A stretch of DNA of 64,000 bases from Leptoclinus maculatus (GCA_032191485.1 JAVDOI010000011.1:17924117-17988116); one strand, 5' to 3'; positions 12,068 through 24,568 are shown, numbered from the stretch's first letter. Translations and numbers: made by a program. The notes: a model not told the origin generated them from the letters alone.

Positions 12068-12165
12068 CGATGTGTGTTTTTTTGTCTCCACAAGAGTGTC
12101 TCGATAAAGTCATCACTGCTGATGCTGTGCATATACGTGACCTCCCCCGAGCTTTTTTCTCATTA

Positions 12166-12222
12166 CCCCCCCCCCCCACCCACCCACCACCACCACCAAC
12201 ACCACCCCCCACCACCACCACT
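12166..12222. repeat. poly-C and (CCA)n low-complexity tract
   Basis: A C12 run is followed by CCA/CCCA units. It produces spurious proline- and threonine-rich open frames on the + strand. Confidence 0.92.
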
Positions 12223-13346
12223 CGCAGACGGAGACCTCAGTGCATCTTTAAAGACTGCCTTTACATCGCCAAAGCTGTGGCATTAGCCGGCGGCGCTGCG
12301 GCGTTGACCTTGGCGAGCCCCGGACACATCATCAGTATGCATTGTGTTTCACTCAAAAGGACACAACGCTATATTCTGGTGAGGATGGAAACGGGTGAAA
12401 ATCACTTTAAAAAAAATAAAAGATCTAGTTCTTATATCCTTTGCTTTCAAGTTCATGCGTTTCACATTCCTGTGTCGCTTCTCAGTTTGATTCTTTAGAG
12501 AAAAATACCAAGGCGTGAAAGCTTGGAAACATCATGTACCAAAGATACAAAGCTAAAGCTGGCTTGGTTCATCGTATTCATGATTATATTGCGGAGCAAC
12601 ACTGTTGCATTCAATGCGAGATTTTACATCATGCGCATGAAATATTGAGACATTTAATGAAAACAACTGAATATAATGCATAAAAAAAGTCTGCAGCATA
12701 CTCATATCAGGTGCACACTCTCCTTCTGTAGTACAGTACGTGCCAACCTGGCTCATTTCTGAAAGGCTGTTTACCTAAAAACAATTCTCTGGAAGTAGAA
12801 AGGTCATATCTCCCTCATCCCTCCTCCACCCTTGTTTCTCCTCCCGCCACCCCTCCCCTTTATCCGGGGGAGGCTGCCAGATTGCTTTAGCCTTTTTAGT
12901 GCAGCTAGCTGACAGACAGACAAGGCGCCGACAAGGTCACAGCCCGGAAAAGCATTCATGATGGAAGCACCAGCTTTAAGGGAAGACGCCAGCACAAACC
13001 CATGGATCTACCACACGCGCTGTGAGGCTTTAAAGTCAATTCATTGGGAACAAATGTATGCTGAATCTAAAATCATACGGTTATGCCACGAGGATGAGTT
13101 GCTGAGAACTAGCAAACTATTCTGAATTTTGTAGTCGAAAGACGCATTCTTATTTCTCCTCTATTCTCCATTGTCTTTGGATGCTGACACTCACCGTCAG
13201 TGTAACAGCAATTAGCAACTGAAATTAGAATCCCTTACTTTTTGAGGGAATTGCATTTTTTTATGAGTAAAATTATACACTCACAAATATCGATGGGCGG
13301 CTAGTTATAGTCGAAAGTGGCGGTGCGGGAATAGTGACAGACGAGG

Positions 13347-13402
13347 TATGGCAGGAAATCTTTCATATAATTTAACACCTGAAAGTGCCATTTCCTGCCA
13401 TA
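13347..13402. repeat. 56-bp imperfect hairpin
   Basis: TATGGCAGGAAAT (13347-13359) pairs exactly with ATTTCCTGCCATA (13390-13402). Inside, CTTTCA (13360-13365) pairs with TGAAAG (13380-13385), leaving a 4-base bulge and a 14-base loop. It could be a small MITE relic or a stem-loop RNA. The sequence matches no microRNA I know. Confidence 0.8.
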
Positions 13403-13724
13403 TAGAGCCTTCCATCATGACCCATAAAGCTGCTCTTTCACTATAAAGCTCAGTTTATATTGCACTCTATATTACAGTGTTCCCACTCATAATTGTGTGA
13501 GACTGTGGTGGGTGGACCTCGGATCTTTCTAGGGGTGTTCGGGGACATGCTCTCTCTGATTATTTTTTTTTTTGTTGCCCAATTTAAATGATAAGTGCAT
13601 TCATCTGATGCACTCTAAGGGGGAAATTAAGAGGATCTAGATCCATAAAGAACTTTGTGCTTTTGTAAATAATGTTGTGCTCTAGAAAATAAAATAATCA
13701 TAAACAAATTGGTTTTATAGATAT

Positions 13725-14000
13725 GAATGGGGATGACACAGCAAAAAAAAGTCACACCCACAAAGCATTGTAAACGAGACGGGGTACTTGTTTCAAGCTG
13801 GGATCGGGTGGGTTGCTGACAGACCCCCGTCCCCACAGATCCCTGACGCACTGACGACAGTCCCCCCCCCCGGTTGAAGGTCGTGCCGGAAGCAGGGGGG
13901 CCACGTACGTCCCTGCAGGGAGAGAGGACACCCAGCGAGCACTAAAGTCCACAGACCCGGGAAGCGTGGCGGTCTAGGTGAGGGGTGTCCCGAGTTCACA
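13725..14000 (+). repeat. dispersed repeat segment shared with 56.1 kb
   Basis: The stretch around 13723-13780 aligns with 56091-56145. Both carry ATGAATGG, then a GATGACA-like word, an A-run and ACCCACAAAG. Farther on, both share a GGGTGGGTTGC/GGGTGGGCTGC block and CAGACCC. Divergence and short indels indicate old copies of one element. It contains a C10 run at 13862-13871. The element's true ends here are not visible. Confidence 0.55.
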
Positions 14001-14004
14001 TGAG

Positions 14005-16380
14005 AAAAGGATTTAAGGATGGAAAATGTAATTTTGTATCAACGGACATAACTATGGTCCTAGCTAGCTCAAATGTGTGTAAAATAGCAATGTTGCATGA
14101 TCAAAAGGTGGGGATGCAAAAACACACTTTTGCTCTACAAGCATAGCAGCGGAGGGTGCAGCTGCTCCACTTGCTCCATCGCTCAGGCCACATATGCACG
14201 TAACACAACACTAAATGCACCTCCATTAACTTTTGAAACTTAGTCACCTCAAGCATTTCATTGTGACATTTTCGCTTTTCTTGTCATATCTGTCACTCCT
14301 CAGTCCCCCCCAGGTACTCCTCATCATTTTGAAAGCCTTCATGCTTGTCTGGCAGTCAATAGCCACAGCTAAAAGAAGCACTTCCTTTTGGGGCCTCGAG
14401 CACAAACACAGGTTGTGAAGGCTAATGCTCCTTCCGCCTGACAGCTTGAATAGAAGCGTGCGCTCTTGGAAGAAAGGCTAATTGGGCTGAATGGGGTATT
14501 TGCATTAAGGAATGGCGAAGGTGTCCAATTGCCTAATCGCTTTTCATTAGGAAAGAAAGGTTGAATTATGCTGTTAAGTGGTCTCTTGCACATGAACAGA
14601 ATGACCTCAAACCCTCAACCATCGTTCTTATTTTATAACACTGTCGAACTGTGGTTGATTGCGAAAGTGCCATCTCCTCAAGTTTAAAATAACCTTACTG
14701 CCATTGTAATCCGATTCAGAACGGTCTCTTATGCTCAGCACAACTACAAGAAGGAAGAAATACTGTAAATCAGTCAACACCTGAGAAAAGTTAGAAGGGT
14801 TCATCACTTATGTCCTCCACAAAGTTAGACTTCTCCTTGTAGGGGGGAATGTTTCCAACAATGAAACATGATGTTAACAGCTATCTGTGGGAAGTGGCTA
14901 AGACCCTTTGGAACGCTCCTAAGAATATATTCTCTTTTATTGTCCTGCTTTTTGGCTTCTCTGATGTCGCAGGGCTTAAGGCAACATCGCTCACTGCACA
15001 AAAGTGGTGGTGAAAGGACTGAACAGATGTGTCCGCGTCGTAAAAAAGAAAAGGGAGAAAGCTGACGCAAAGATAAATGCGGTGAGAGAGGGGGAAAGAG
15101 AATGATACAGTAAAGTCGGAGAGAGAGAGAGAGATTGGAAGAAGACGGGGAGTGAAAGATGAAGTGGCGTGATGCCAGTCCATTGCCTTACCTTGTTATC
15201 CTCATCTCACTCAGTTTTAGACTTGTCTACGTGTCTGACAGGAAGTATCAAATGGATCAGGGTTCCCAGAATTCCGCCCTCTTGCCGATGCACGCGGCCA
15301 CAGACAGAATCGAATAACGACGGTTGTTTATTAGTATGTGGTGTGTTATACTTCATGAGGTCATTAGGGAGCAGAGTCTTAACAGGAAATCAATCCATCT
15401 AATCAACTGTTCGCTCTGAATCTCATCTCATTTCTCTCCAGACTGGAGCGTGTAAAACCAGACAGGATTACAGCGCCAAAAATGTTTTTGATTCTGGGAG
15501 CAGGTATTGCATCTGCATACATTATTTTATGAAATGAGTGTATATTTTTGAGCATGTAGAAAGAAACGCATCGCGTCAAAATGTCACACAACACAGTGGC
15601 ATTCGTTCTTTTTTACGACAACAATCCTTCCCCAACACCCAAACTGAACTTGGTATACATGTCATGTAGATTGCCCCACGTGTCCATAGTCACTGCAGTG
15701 ATGCAAATAAATTGTGAATCTGCAATGTTCATGAGTTCACATACATTATTGTGAGCGGGAGGTGAAGCGCGATGTTCCTATATAGCGATGTCAAAGTGCA
15801 TTAGCGAATCTCTCACTCTCCCGGTGGGGAACGAGTGCCTGATGAAACATTAGTTTAGCAACAGTGTCAAACCCTGTTTACCGTGAGGCAAATGCATTGC
15901 CACGCAGGTTGAGAGAGACAATCGTTATGATCAGAGGTTGAGCCCTCATGGGTCTCTGTAGGTCTGGCTCCTTTATTTGGATGTCTGTTTCCCAATGGAA
16001 ATGTGCATGAGCAGGCCCGCAAGGGCCTTTGGGGGACCGCTTGTCGCACCAGTCCAGACCTGCTGATTCTTTGGTGATCAGTATTAACAGCAGGGTGTAC
16101 CCTTAAATAACTCTGCAACCATTTCCAGTGAACTGTCCCTTCATGTTGGGGGTCACACCAAAAATTGTTATCTATCCATTTCAATGAAAAAGTGCATTTT
16201 GACTGAAGGTTGACCGGCCAAAATAGCCAGACTGACCGACTGTCGACGAGCGAATGGGAGCTTGGGTTCAAAGATATCCTGTTTAAGTGAATCGGACACT
16301 GTACGCTGTTCATGTTGCATTTCACAAGCTCCACCTCCACTCCAACCGTCCACCTGTAGGCTCTGATTCTATGTTTCCCT
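14005..16380. other. unique non-coding DNA
   Basis: No gene or transposon is recognised. A 157-codon minus-strand open frame (15867-16340) shows no domain I know and is of chance-like length. A short (GA)n lies at 15119-15134. The most interesting part is 14410-14610, listed separately. Confidence 0.55.
14410..14610. promoter_or_regulatory. candidate enhancer or conserved non-coding element
   Basis: A repeat-free block dense in developmental transcription-factor words. It has a perfect POU octamer ATTTGCAT at 14498-14505, homeodomain-like CTAATTG near 14479, CAATTG and TAATCG words near 14526-14540, and CATTAGG near 14546. Such clusters are typical of vertebrate developmental enhancers, but no conservation data are available here. 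It could be chance clustering. Confidence 0.35.
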
Positions 16381-16559
16381 AGGGGGGATGTACATATTCA
16401 ACATTTACATAGTAAATAGTTAGCTGACTGCGAAATCAAATGTTTTTATTTCACCATGGAGAGCCAAAACTTGTGTTTTGTGCTTCTGCTAAACATGACT
16501 GCGATATACTGACGGTTGTTTCTATTATTTAGTCCACCACATTTATGTCATAGGTTGGT

Positions 16560-16741
16560 TAACAAAACACCTCCCTGCATTATGCAATACACTTCAACAG
16601 CACCACACTCTGCATCCATTCAAAGGGATCATGAAGGTGAACCCACACATTATGACCTTCATGATGGAAAGATTTATTCCAGGACTGTTGTGTTAAGACT
16701 ACATACTACGTTTGAGCTGGTGTACCTAATAAACTAGAAAG
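16560..16741. repeat. dispersed fish repeat with a GTGTACCTAATAAA terminus
   Basis: The right end at about 16720-16741 reads GTGTACCTAATAAACT, a terminus I know from many dispersed fish repeats (reverse complement TTTATTAGGTACAC). An 11-bp inverted repeat, ATCATGAAGGT at 16628-16638 and ACCTTCATGAT at 16655-16665, lies inside. The left boundary and class are not determined. Confidence 0.5.
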
Positions 16742-19361
16742 TGAGTGAATAATGATATTAATAGTTGAAAAATTGATAAGAGCGGCCAGTAAAAGGCAAA
16801 GTATTGGCCTTCAGACCCCGTCCAGCAGGCTGTAATTCTGTTGGTGCTGAGTACCCGACAGCTCCAGAATCAGCACTCTGGACAGCGGTAGTGACACAAA
16901 CAGCAAAATAAATGATCTCTGTAAAGTGCATTAAACTTCCTTGAAACCTTTTACTCTATTATATGTAGTTCGTGTTAAATGGATTAAAAAACACTACTGA
17001 TGATTTAAGTGCCCTGCAAATTGTGAAATAAGTACTGCGCCTGTAAGCTTGTGCAGAGATTGTAAAGGCCTCCCCGCTGAATGATAAAATTCCCACCCAG
17101 GTGCCACTTTTATCTGTTGTATTGCTCTTCAAGGTTATCTCAAACGTGCGACACAAAGTACTCTCACCCGGCAAAGAGAGGAAGCAAGGAAAATAACCAA
17201 AACCATCAGTCACTAATTCTATTTCCCAGCTCGGGGAGGTGGTACAGCCGGAGGGGAGGAACACTGACTTACACACCTCCACTTAGCCCCAGCTGAGGGC
17301 CCCCCACCACCCCTGAGATAGAGTAACCACAGGGGGCCACTTGGAGGCTAAACGCCCTTCTACAGCAGGCCCCTCGGGGCCCCATTGTACATTCGTCCCT
17401 CAGTGGGAACCCTTGCCACTGCAATCTCTAGCCAATCACCTTCCCGAGAGACGGTCTCATTTGTGTAGAACCTGAGTGAACTTTATGTGACTGTGAAGCA
17501 AAATTCACACTCCAAGGACTTCACATTTTTTTTTTACCTGTCTACAAAACAGTGTGATATCCTACTACAGTATGCCACAGCTTTGTAGAGGAATGAACGG
17601 CATCTGTGTTTATATCTAAAAGCTGGGGCTTGTTGATGACTTCAATACTGCAGATTCATGAACAGCGTTGCCTCACCTGTGCCAATTCAAATCTGTGTTT
17701 CATTGCCTGTAGCCCATGCCTGTCTCCTGTTTTGTCATTCGATGTACGATTCACATTCAGCCATGGGAAAAGAGCTGCAAAGCATTATTTTTCTCAGGGG
17801 AATGCAGCTTTGTGAAGGAATTTCCCTTCAGAAGATAGCTTTTCCTTTTTAAAGCAGATCTGGTCCTGCACCATGTGGCCTCCAGCGAAAGGCCAAGCCT
17901 GTGTGGCTTTGCCCCAGAGATAGGGTCTCGAGGCAGGGGATGGATCAGGCCCATCCCCTGTCCTCCCCGTGCTGGCTCACACTAGTGAGAACACCTGGTG
18001 TAAGTCATCAAAGTCCGGGGCAGGATCGCCGGTCCGCAAAGCGTAATAAGTCAATATAGCAGCTTTTTAGTTGCTTTCAGCTCCCTTATCATGAGTAGAC
18101 GGGAGTCCTTTCTTCTGGTCTGGCTTTGTCACGGCAGGAAACCAAACGAGACAGCAATGGGGGCTTACACTTAACTTATTGGAGACCAGGCTACTTCAAT
18201 TCATATCCATTCTATTTATAATTCAAAGCTACTGACTTGAAGAACAGTTGAAAAGGTCAAATGTATCACTCGTCCTTCCAGAGGGTCATGTTTGGCAGTA
18301 CTGCACCATCGTATATATATACGTCCTGTCTGAATGGATGTATCCAATACAGTGATTGGAGGACTGTGATACGCTGTCATGTGCTTTCTTGGTTTTGCAT
18401 TCTAATATTCCCACGTGTGCTGCCCATACATCCAATATGAATTTAGTTGTCACTGTAGACAGGGAACGTATACGCACTTTTTTTCCAATTCAAGCCCCAA
18501 ACTGCTGTAGTGGGTCTATTGAACACTATATTCCAGCGGGATCATGCTGTCTCATCTCCCCCCTGTCTGGTTTTCCCAGACTGTATGGTCTCTCTGACTC
18601 TCTGTCAAACTACATGTGGTGTATATGTGAGCGCGCCGGTCTCAAAGACACAAGAGTACCGATCTGTCAGCGTCAGCGTCACCGCAACAACACTCCCTCA
18701 CGCACTCGATCACTAACTAGGCTTCCACGGATCACTTCTTTCGCTAGAAAGCCTTTCATATTTGTCCGACTATCCTTTTATCCCTCTGCGTGTGAGTGAA
18801 GTGCTTACACATGCACAAAAAAAAAGTCTCAAAAACACCAGCGTAGTACTTATACAAACAATAAATCCTTCGTATTTTAATCTCCACAAGCACTACTGAT
18901 TTTGCCACATCATGGAAACAAAACGCCTTGTGGCTGCAGTCCATACTGTAAATCTGGTGAGTGTTTCTGACAGATTGAACAGTCCTTGGAAGATATGTGT
19001 ACGAATAGGTTTTGAGAGCCCTAGTTATCTGCTCTGTAATATTTGCTAAGATAAGCATTGTGTCGACTAGCTGCGGGCCCCGGTTTGGCGTAAAAGGTTA
19101 GCAAAGTCATTGGGCTGCAGCACGTGCAGTGTTGCTGCGGCAGCATCCATCTCTGCGAGAATAATGTGAGTGCCGTGACATTCTCCCGGTTTTAGTGAGG
19201 GCACAGAGAAAGATATGGTCTGTCAGCATGACGCAGATTGGTTGCAAGATGCTAAAGGTGAGACGCCGTAGAATGTGTGGCTCTGCACTCAGTGCCCCTA
19301 ATTTGCATGGAGTAGTTTGTATTCCAGAGCAGTTTGTAACAAGATGTGCGAGCGGCAGATC

Positions 19362-19389
19362 TGTGTGTGTGTGCGTGCGTGTGTGTGTC
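19362..19389. repeat. (GT)n imperfect microsatellite
   Basis: A GT tract interrupted by two GC units. Confidence 0.9.
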
Positions 19390-20589
19390 TTTGCAAGCTA
19401 CTGTAAGGCAACCATTTACTCGCTTACATGCAAAAGAAAAAGCTTTTAAACCATCCCCTCCCCTTGCCTCTTATTAATTTCTCTCTCTTTCCCCGAAATA
19501 AACAAGAAACAGATGTCCAGGCGACCTGGCTCTATTTACCAGAGCTCCTCCGGAGTATAACTCAGCGCTTCTCCAGAACCCTGCCCAGCCTCCAGACACC
19601 AGGCCCAGCCTCACCATCCTTCTGCCCCGACGTGGGACTTGTGAAGCGGACTCAGAGACGGTGATGGCAAGGGCAGCGAGCCAAGACTGGCTCTATCTTC
19701 ATATAACTCCTGCTGGAGGTGGGAGAGTGCGAGCTGGACTCTGCCCATCCCTCTGCTGTAAGTGGTCATTAAAGAGCCGGCTGACAGCGCTTTCCTCTAT
19801 GAGTAGTGGTGGAGGTGTCCTGTTCGCTGCACCAGCTACTCCACTCAACACCACGAGGTTCAATTTAATGGTGTCCGCTGGTTAGTACTGATCCATCTGT
19901 CACTGTGTTAGCGTGTTAGCTATCATCATGCCTTGCAGCCCTGTGCCGTGCAGAGTGTGTCTTCTCTGACAGTACTAAACTTCAGGTTTGAATGCGTATA
20001 ATAGAAGGACAGACACGCGACAAGATGAAGGAGGAGAAGTGGTTTCTTCTCTCCTTTTTTGTAAACCTTTTTTTTTTTGTTGCTTCAATTTCCCTCAAGT
20101 GAACCTGATTAGTATCAAAGATCAAGAAACGGAGCTGGTTGACAGGTTGATCCTGAGGTAATCTCAGTTAGGGCCTCTCTGTCTGATTGCTGTGGACTGA
20201 ATGTGAAGCACATTTGAAATGTTTTATACAAGAGGCCTGTAGATTGCTGCAGATAAAGCTTTGAACAGCACTCGTTTCACAGGAAAGACTCATCGACTTC
20301 ACATGGGTGCCAAACCTCCAATTACCATCATTACATGTGACAGGCTACAAGTACTGTGGATATTTATGCGGGGATGGGAGCAGGTTGCATTTCCAGAAAA
20401 ATGGATGTCAAATCTAATGCGATGTCATTTCAAGCAAAACTCACAGTTTGTATATCAAAAAAATAAGGCTCTTACGCATCGTGCCCCAATACTGATGAGG
20501 CATCGCTTGATTCGCATGCTAGTATTATCCTCCGAGTTAATGGCAGATGTAATTTTATACCCATCAACTACTACATAACGTTCCATTTC

Positions 20590-20800
20590 TTTTTCATCTT
20601 TCAATTCCAACGCATTGTTCTCGCTCCAGGTATTCCGGCAAATGGTGAATAAATTACTTGGAGACGCCCAGAAGCCTTTATGGTTTTTCATTGTTATTCG
20701 TTCAGTATGGTTCTGGGTTTTATTTATCTGCCTTTATTTTATGTTTGGGAAATCGTGGCAGATAATCTTAGGGAACAGGCATGGGAGAATTAAGCTGCGT
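20590..20800. promoter_or_regulatory. candidate conserved non-coding element
   Basis: A repeat-free AT-rich block with ATTGTT/ATTGTTATT (SOX- and HOX-like) words near 20690 and GATAATC near 20761. It ends just before the C13 run at 20815. Function is inferred from composition only. Confidence 0.22.
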
Positions 20801-20814
20801 GGTGCCTTGGTTTG

Positions 20815-20827
20815 CCCCCCCCCCCCC
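20815..20827. repeat. poly-C run (C13)
   Basis: Thirteen consecutive C residues. Confidence 0.95.
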
Positions 20828-21209
20828 GCCCCACATTCTACTTTCCCTTCTACCCTTCTCTCCCCATGCCTGCCTCCCAATCCAATCTACCCCATTCATC
20901 TGATGGCAGTGATAAGCTTGGGGAGCACATGCAGAGGCACAATGTCAGCTAAGCTCTCTATGCGACTGTGTTGTATTGCAGTAACTGTCATATGTGTTGC
21001 CACCTTGAAGTGAAACATTTTTTAGCATCTTCTGCTTGTGTGTGTCTGTGTACAGGTTTGGAGTAAACAGTGGCAGAGGTCAATACAAGGCATGAGCATT
21101 CATCACGGACGAGGAAATGTATGTCGTCAACGCAACCTGTCATGTTCCAAAGATGTTTATTAAGTGTTAAGTGTATTAAATGTTTAAATAAGTGTTAAAC
21201 TGGATGTTA

Positions 21210-21760
21210 TGTGACACTCTTAAAGGCTCTCTATACAGGATTCAGAGCATTAATATAGGAGCAAACACCAATTTGCTATGTAGTGGAGTGATGTCTACCT
21301 GAGCAGTTAATAAAGTAACTGTCCGTCTGTGTGTGCTGTTCTCCGAGCGTCTCTGTGCTTTGTTTTCTGGCCTGCCGTGCGTGCCTTTTAGTGCATGTGC
21401 TCTGCTAACGGCTAGCTCTCATGCGGACCCATGCCGTCATCGCGGAAACATAGCTCCCACACTCCAGCTCCCTGTCAGGTAAACACTGTTAGCTCTGTCA
21501 GCGCTGTTGCCGTTGTTAGCAGGGTTAGCACTGTTAGCTACAAGCTGTAGGCTCAGCCTTAGGCAATGGAAATGCTCTCTATTCTGTATTTAGCACCTTT
21601 AATTAATTATAAGTGGATATTGTTACAATAACAGTTGTTCCAGTTATTTCAAATGAGTTGAGCTAGAATACTTGTACCCGCTAGCAACTGCAGAAGTACC
21701 CTCTGGGGTACAAGAACCTCAGGTTGGGAATTACTACTGTAGTATGCGTCCCTGCATTGG
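21210..21760. repeat. probable interspersed repeat region
   Basis: The stretch around 21230-21310 with CAAACACCAATTTGCTATG, and the TTAGC-rich stretch at 21490-21545, resemble dispersed sequences I remember from percomorph genomes. The end near 21700-21745 read on the minus strand gives TAATTCCCAACCTGAGG, resembling a hAT-type terminus (CAGTGGTTCCCAACCTG). No matching left terminus was found, so this may be two fragments. Confidence 0.4.
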
Positions 21761-21772
21761 AATTTGCAGGTG

Positions 21773-21776
<4 letters not shown>

Positions 21777-21814
<38 letters not shown>
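21777..21814. repeat. (GA)19 microsatellite
   Basis: A perfect tract of about 19 units. Confidence 0.95.
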
Positions 21815-21816
<2 letters not shown>

Positions 21817-23515
21817 AAGACAATGGAAGACAAAGACAGAGCGATTTAATCTCACTAGCATAGCGAGTATATCTTTCCTACTGTTCAATTCTCCATGTTA
21901 GACTTATCTCAGTCGATGGACATACAATAAATCAAACGAGACCTTCGCTCTGCAGATAGAAAATGAATTGCCGTCATCCTTTCATTAGACACTTTATCTA
22001 ACTTCCATTCTTCTATTTATCTATCTGGGAGAGCATTCATGTGTCACTTTCTCTTATCCTTGGAGACGAGCGTGGAGACAATGGTTCCACTGCAGCATTT
22101 CCTCCCGTTCTGTCTCTGCTCAGCAAAACATGACGGAACAAATGAACCAATTAAGTGTGCTGGTGGCTGTGCTGTCCCTGGGGGGGCATCTAAGGAACTG
22201 AGACGGCCTGATTAGCTCCAAGGTAGGCCTGACTGGAGACAGCCTGCTAAGAGTGAGAAAAGCTCCCATAATGTGAACACACACCACTTGACAGTGCACC
22301 TGTGTGTATCGCCCTCTATGCTCTCTGCATTTTGATTGGTGTTGATTGGTGCCTAAACTGTTTTTAACATGGACTTTTTACAGAGACAAACACATGTGTG
22401 TGTCAGATTACTACTGCATTAGAACTGCATTTTACAACAGAGACAGACCTTATAGCCAGCAATATAACCTAAAATGTGGGACGCATGATACGACAACGAA
22501 TCAAATCCATGAGTGACTTCTCCAGTTGGGCAGTCGAGGAATGTCTTCGGCACTCTAACTTTATTTCTATTGATCCCATGCGCTTCAGCAACACCTAGAT
22601 GGGTTCCACTTGACTGTAAACAAGAATGATCAGTTAATACCTGCAGTATTGATCTGACTTGACCCTCTAACATTGAATCTCTTTGAAGGCACTGTTTAAT
22701 CTTTCTGTTATCACACAGTTGAAACTTGTGAGCTCTCTAGGGCCGCTGTAAGGAAACATTGCTTACAGAGAGACATCTATAGCCGCCAGTAAACAGAGTT
22801 GAATAAGTAGAGGTTGCAAAACGGAAACAAAACAAGTCGCCTTGGCCATCTAACCAATCTACAAGAGAACAATGGGGAGAGGTCTTCAGGAATTAGTTTC
22901 AACCGGACAAGTTTCAATTGTTATTTCCTGTCAGGTAGTGTTGGCCATGTCTCATGTTGACAAAGTATTCGCATGTGATGGGAATATCCGAGAAGACGCA
23001 GCTGATTAGTTATGCCATTTAAATGTTCGGTACCTCAGAATTTATTTAGCACAGATCCATTTTCATGATCTATTTAGTACATGAACTCTTTTTTTTATAA
23101 AAGGCAAAAACCATCTCAAGCACCAACTTTTTTTTTTTTTGCTTTATCGAATTTTGCCACTTCCATAAAGATTTTCTAATGCGATGCTTCAAAATGCGCA
23201 TTGGAAAATTTGTGGATGAAATCACAGCTTATATGTCTTCAAATACATTTTGCTGCCATGGTCGGATTCACTCTGTAGAATCTGGGATTCACAGAATATA
23301 TTAACCCGTTCTCACCCCCAGCTCGTTAAACACTGCAGGTCAGTGTCCCTTGGCATCGAGATTGACGCACGGAATGGCACTTTAGTTACTGAGTCTGCTT
23401 AGGGTGGGCGGGAGGGGTGACGGATGGGTCAAACAAACACAGGACTGTCAACCAGGACACCGCTGTTCGTGGTTCCTGTAAAGCTTAATAAAGTAAGCGC
23501 TGACGTATTTAGTCA
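21815..23515. other. unique non-coding DNA
   Basis: No gene, RNA gene or clear repeat is seen; only short poly-T runs near 23090 and 23130. Confidence 0.55.
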
Positions 23516-23624
23516 TGTTCATCTCTGTCACATAAATCGCTACTCAAGTGAGTCGTTAGTATCCCGAGTCACGTGAGTCACGTGATCCGCTAGTCACATG
23601 TGTGGTTCATCACTCTGTGGTCAC

Positions 23625-23800
23625 GATCATTTCCTAAACCTAACCAAGTGATTGTGTTGCTTAAATCTAACTTCCTGTGAAAATGGAAGTTAATTTTGAA
23701 AGGACACTATGCATGGAAGAAGTGCATATTGACAAGCCGTCCCGACACGTTCAAAACTAACGCTAAAGGGTTCCCAAGCGGTGGTATTTGACGAGCTGGG
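23625..23800 (-). repeat. interspersed repeat family A, copy 2 (reversed)
   Basis: TTTCCTAAACCTAACCAAGT at about 23630 is close to the reverse complement of the core at 41788-41824, and adjoining words such as TGTTGCTTAAAT agree. The copy is therefore inverted relative to copies 1 and 3. Upstream (23540-23610) lies a cluster of GTCACGTGA/GTCACATG words that may belong to the same repeat. Confidence 0.6.
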
Positions 23801-24568
23801 AGAAAATATCTGTGTTTAGGAAATGCTTAAGTTGCACCCAGTTTTGTGATTTTAAATGAATCCATACCCCATCGAGGTAATCTGTACTGCATTTTAGCTG
23901 AGCTACTCACAAGTCATGGAGGGATTCATCCTTTGGCCTATGATGCCCAACATGCTGAATGGGTGACTATGTCACCTCAGTTGTTCAAATACAGGCTTTT
24001 TCCCTTTTCTATCAATCCTAGAGCCACTCAGCTCTGATATTGGCCCTGCCTACCTCTCCTATCCTATTTTGCTTATTTTCTGACATTGTGACATTCCCCC
24101 TCTCTTTCCCGTCATTGCCATTCCGACGAGATCTGCAGTTTCCGGTCCTAGGGGGAGAATGGAACATTCAAAACCTCTTCATCTCCGAGGCAATTTTGAG
24201 GCACCTTGTCCCCCTTGGTCAATTTGTCACCATGCTGAACGCCAGGAGGTGTCCTTGGGGCCGACCACTGGTCATTGCTCTACCTGACACTCGGAGAGGG
24301 CGAAAAAGAAGGAAACAGAGAGAGGCAGAGGGAGAGAGGGAGAGGAGCAGAGGGAGAATGAACCTGACAAAGGCCCTGCAACAGATTCGTCCCACTCAGC
24401 AGAGCCAAGGGAGTATGCAGCCAGGCTGTCAGCACCTCTCATTAGTCAAAGGCAGCCTCCCTGACAATGTGACACTGATTACTGAAAGCCCTGATTCAGA
24501 GTTTCTCCCCTTCTCTGTGTAGCCGCAAACAGTGTCAGCTAAAGCTGCATGTACATGTTCACTCACAT

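Larger units (their letters stand above)
6666..13330. other. unique non-coding DNA with microsatellites
   Basis: No gene is recognisable. The open frames are short and mutually overlapping. The block contains (GA)n, (CA)n, (GT)n and poly-C/G tracts, a perfect hairpin at 9681-9713, and a motif-rich stretch at about 8985-9110. There is an isolated splice-like pair around 6871-6908 (see findings). Confidence 0.6.
16746..21205. other. unique non-coding DNA
   Basis: No gene is recognised. The 147-codon + frame at 18356-18799 has no recognisable domain. The block contains a (GT)n tract at 19362-19389 and a C13 run at 20815-20827. A motif-rich AT-biased block lies at 20590-20800. Confidence 0.55.

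Noticed and set aside
11992..12498. 168-codon plus-strand open frame
   Set aside because: It runs through the (GT)n and (CCA)n tracts; the proline-rich and Cys-Val parts are composition artefacts.
15867..16340. 157-codon minus-strand open frame
   Set aside because: No domain is recognised, and about one frame of this length is expected by chance on both strands of 64 kb.
18300..18325. Palindromic CGTATATATATACG near 18311
   Set aside because: A short TA run with CG ends; not unusual given the AT-dinucleotide content.
24040..24522. 160-codon plus-strand open frame
   Set aside because: It begins in a pyrimidine-rich stretch and continues through a GAGAGG-rich purine tract; no domain, and no plausible splice context that I could defend.
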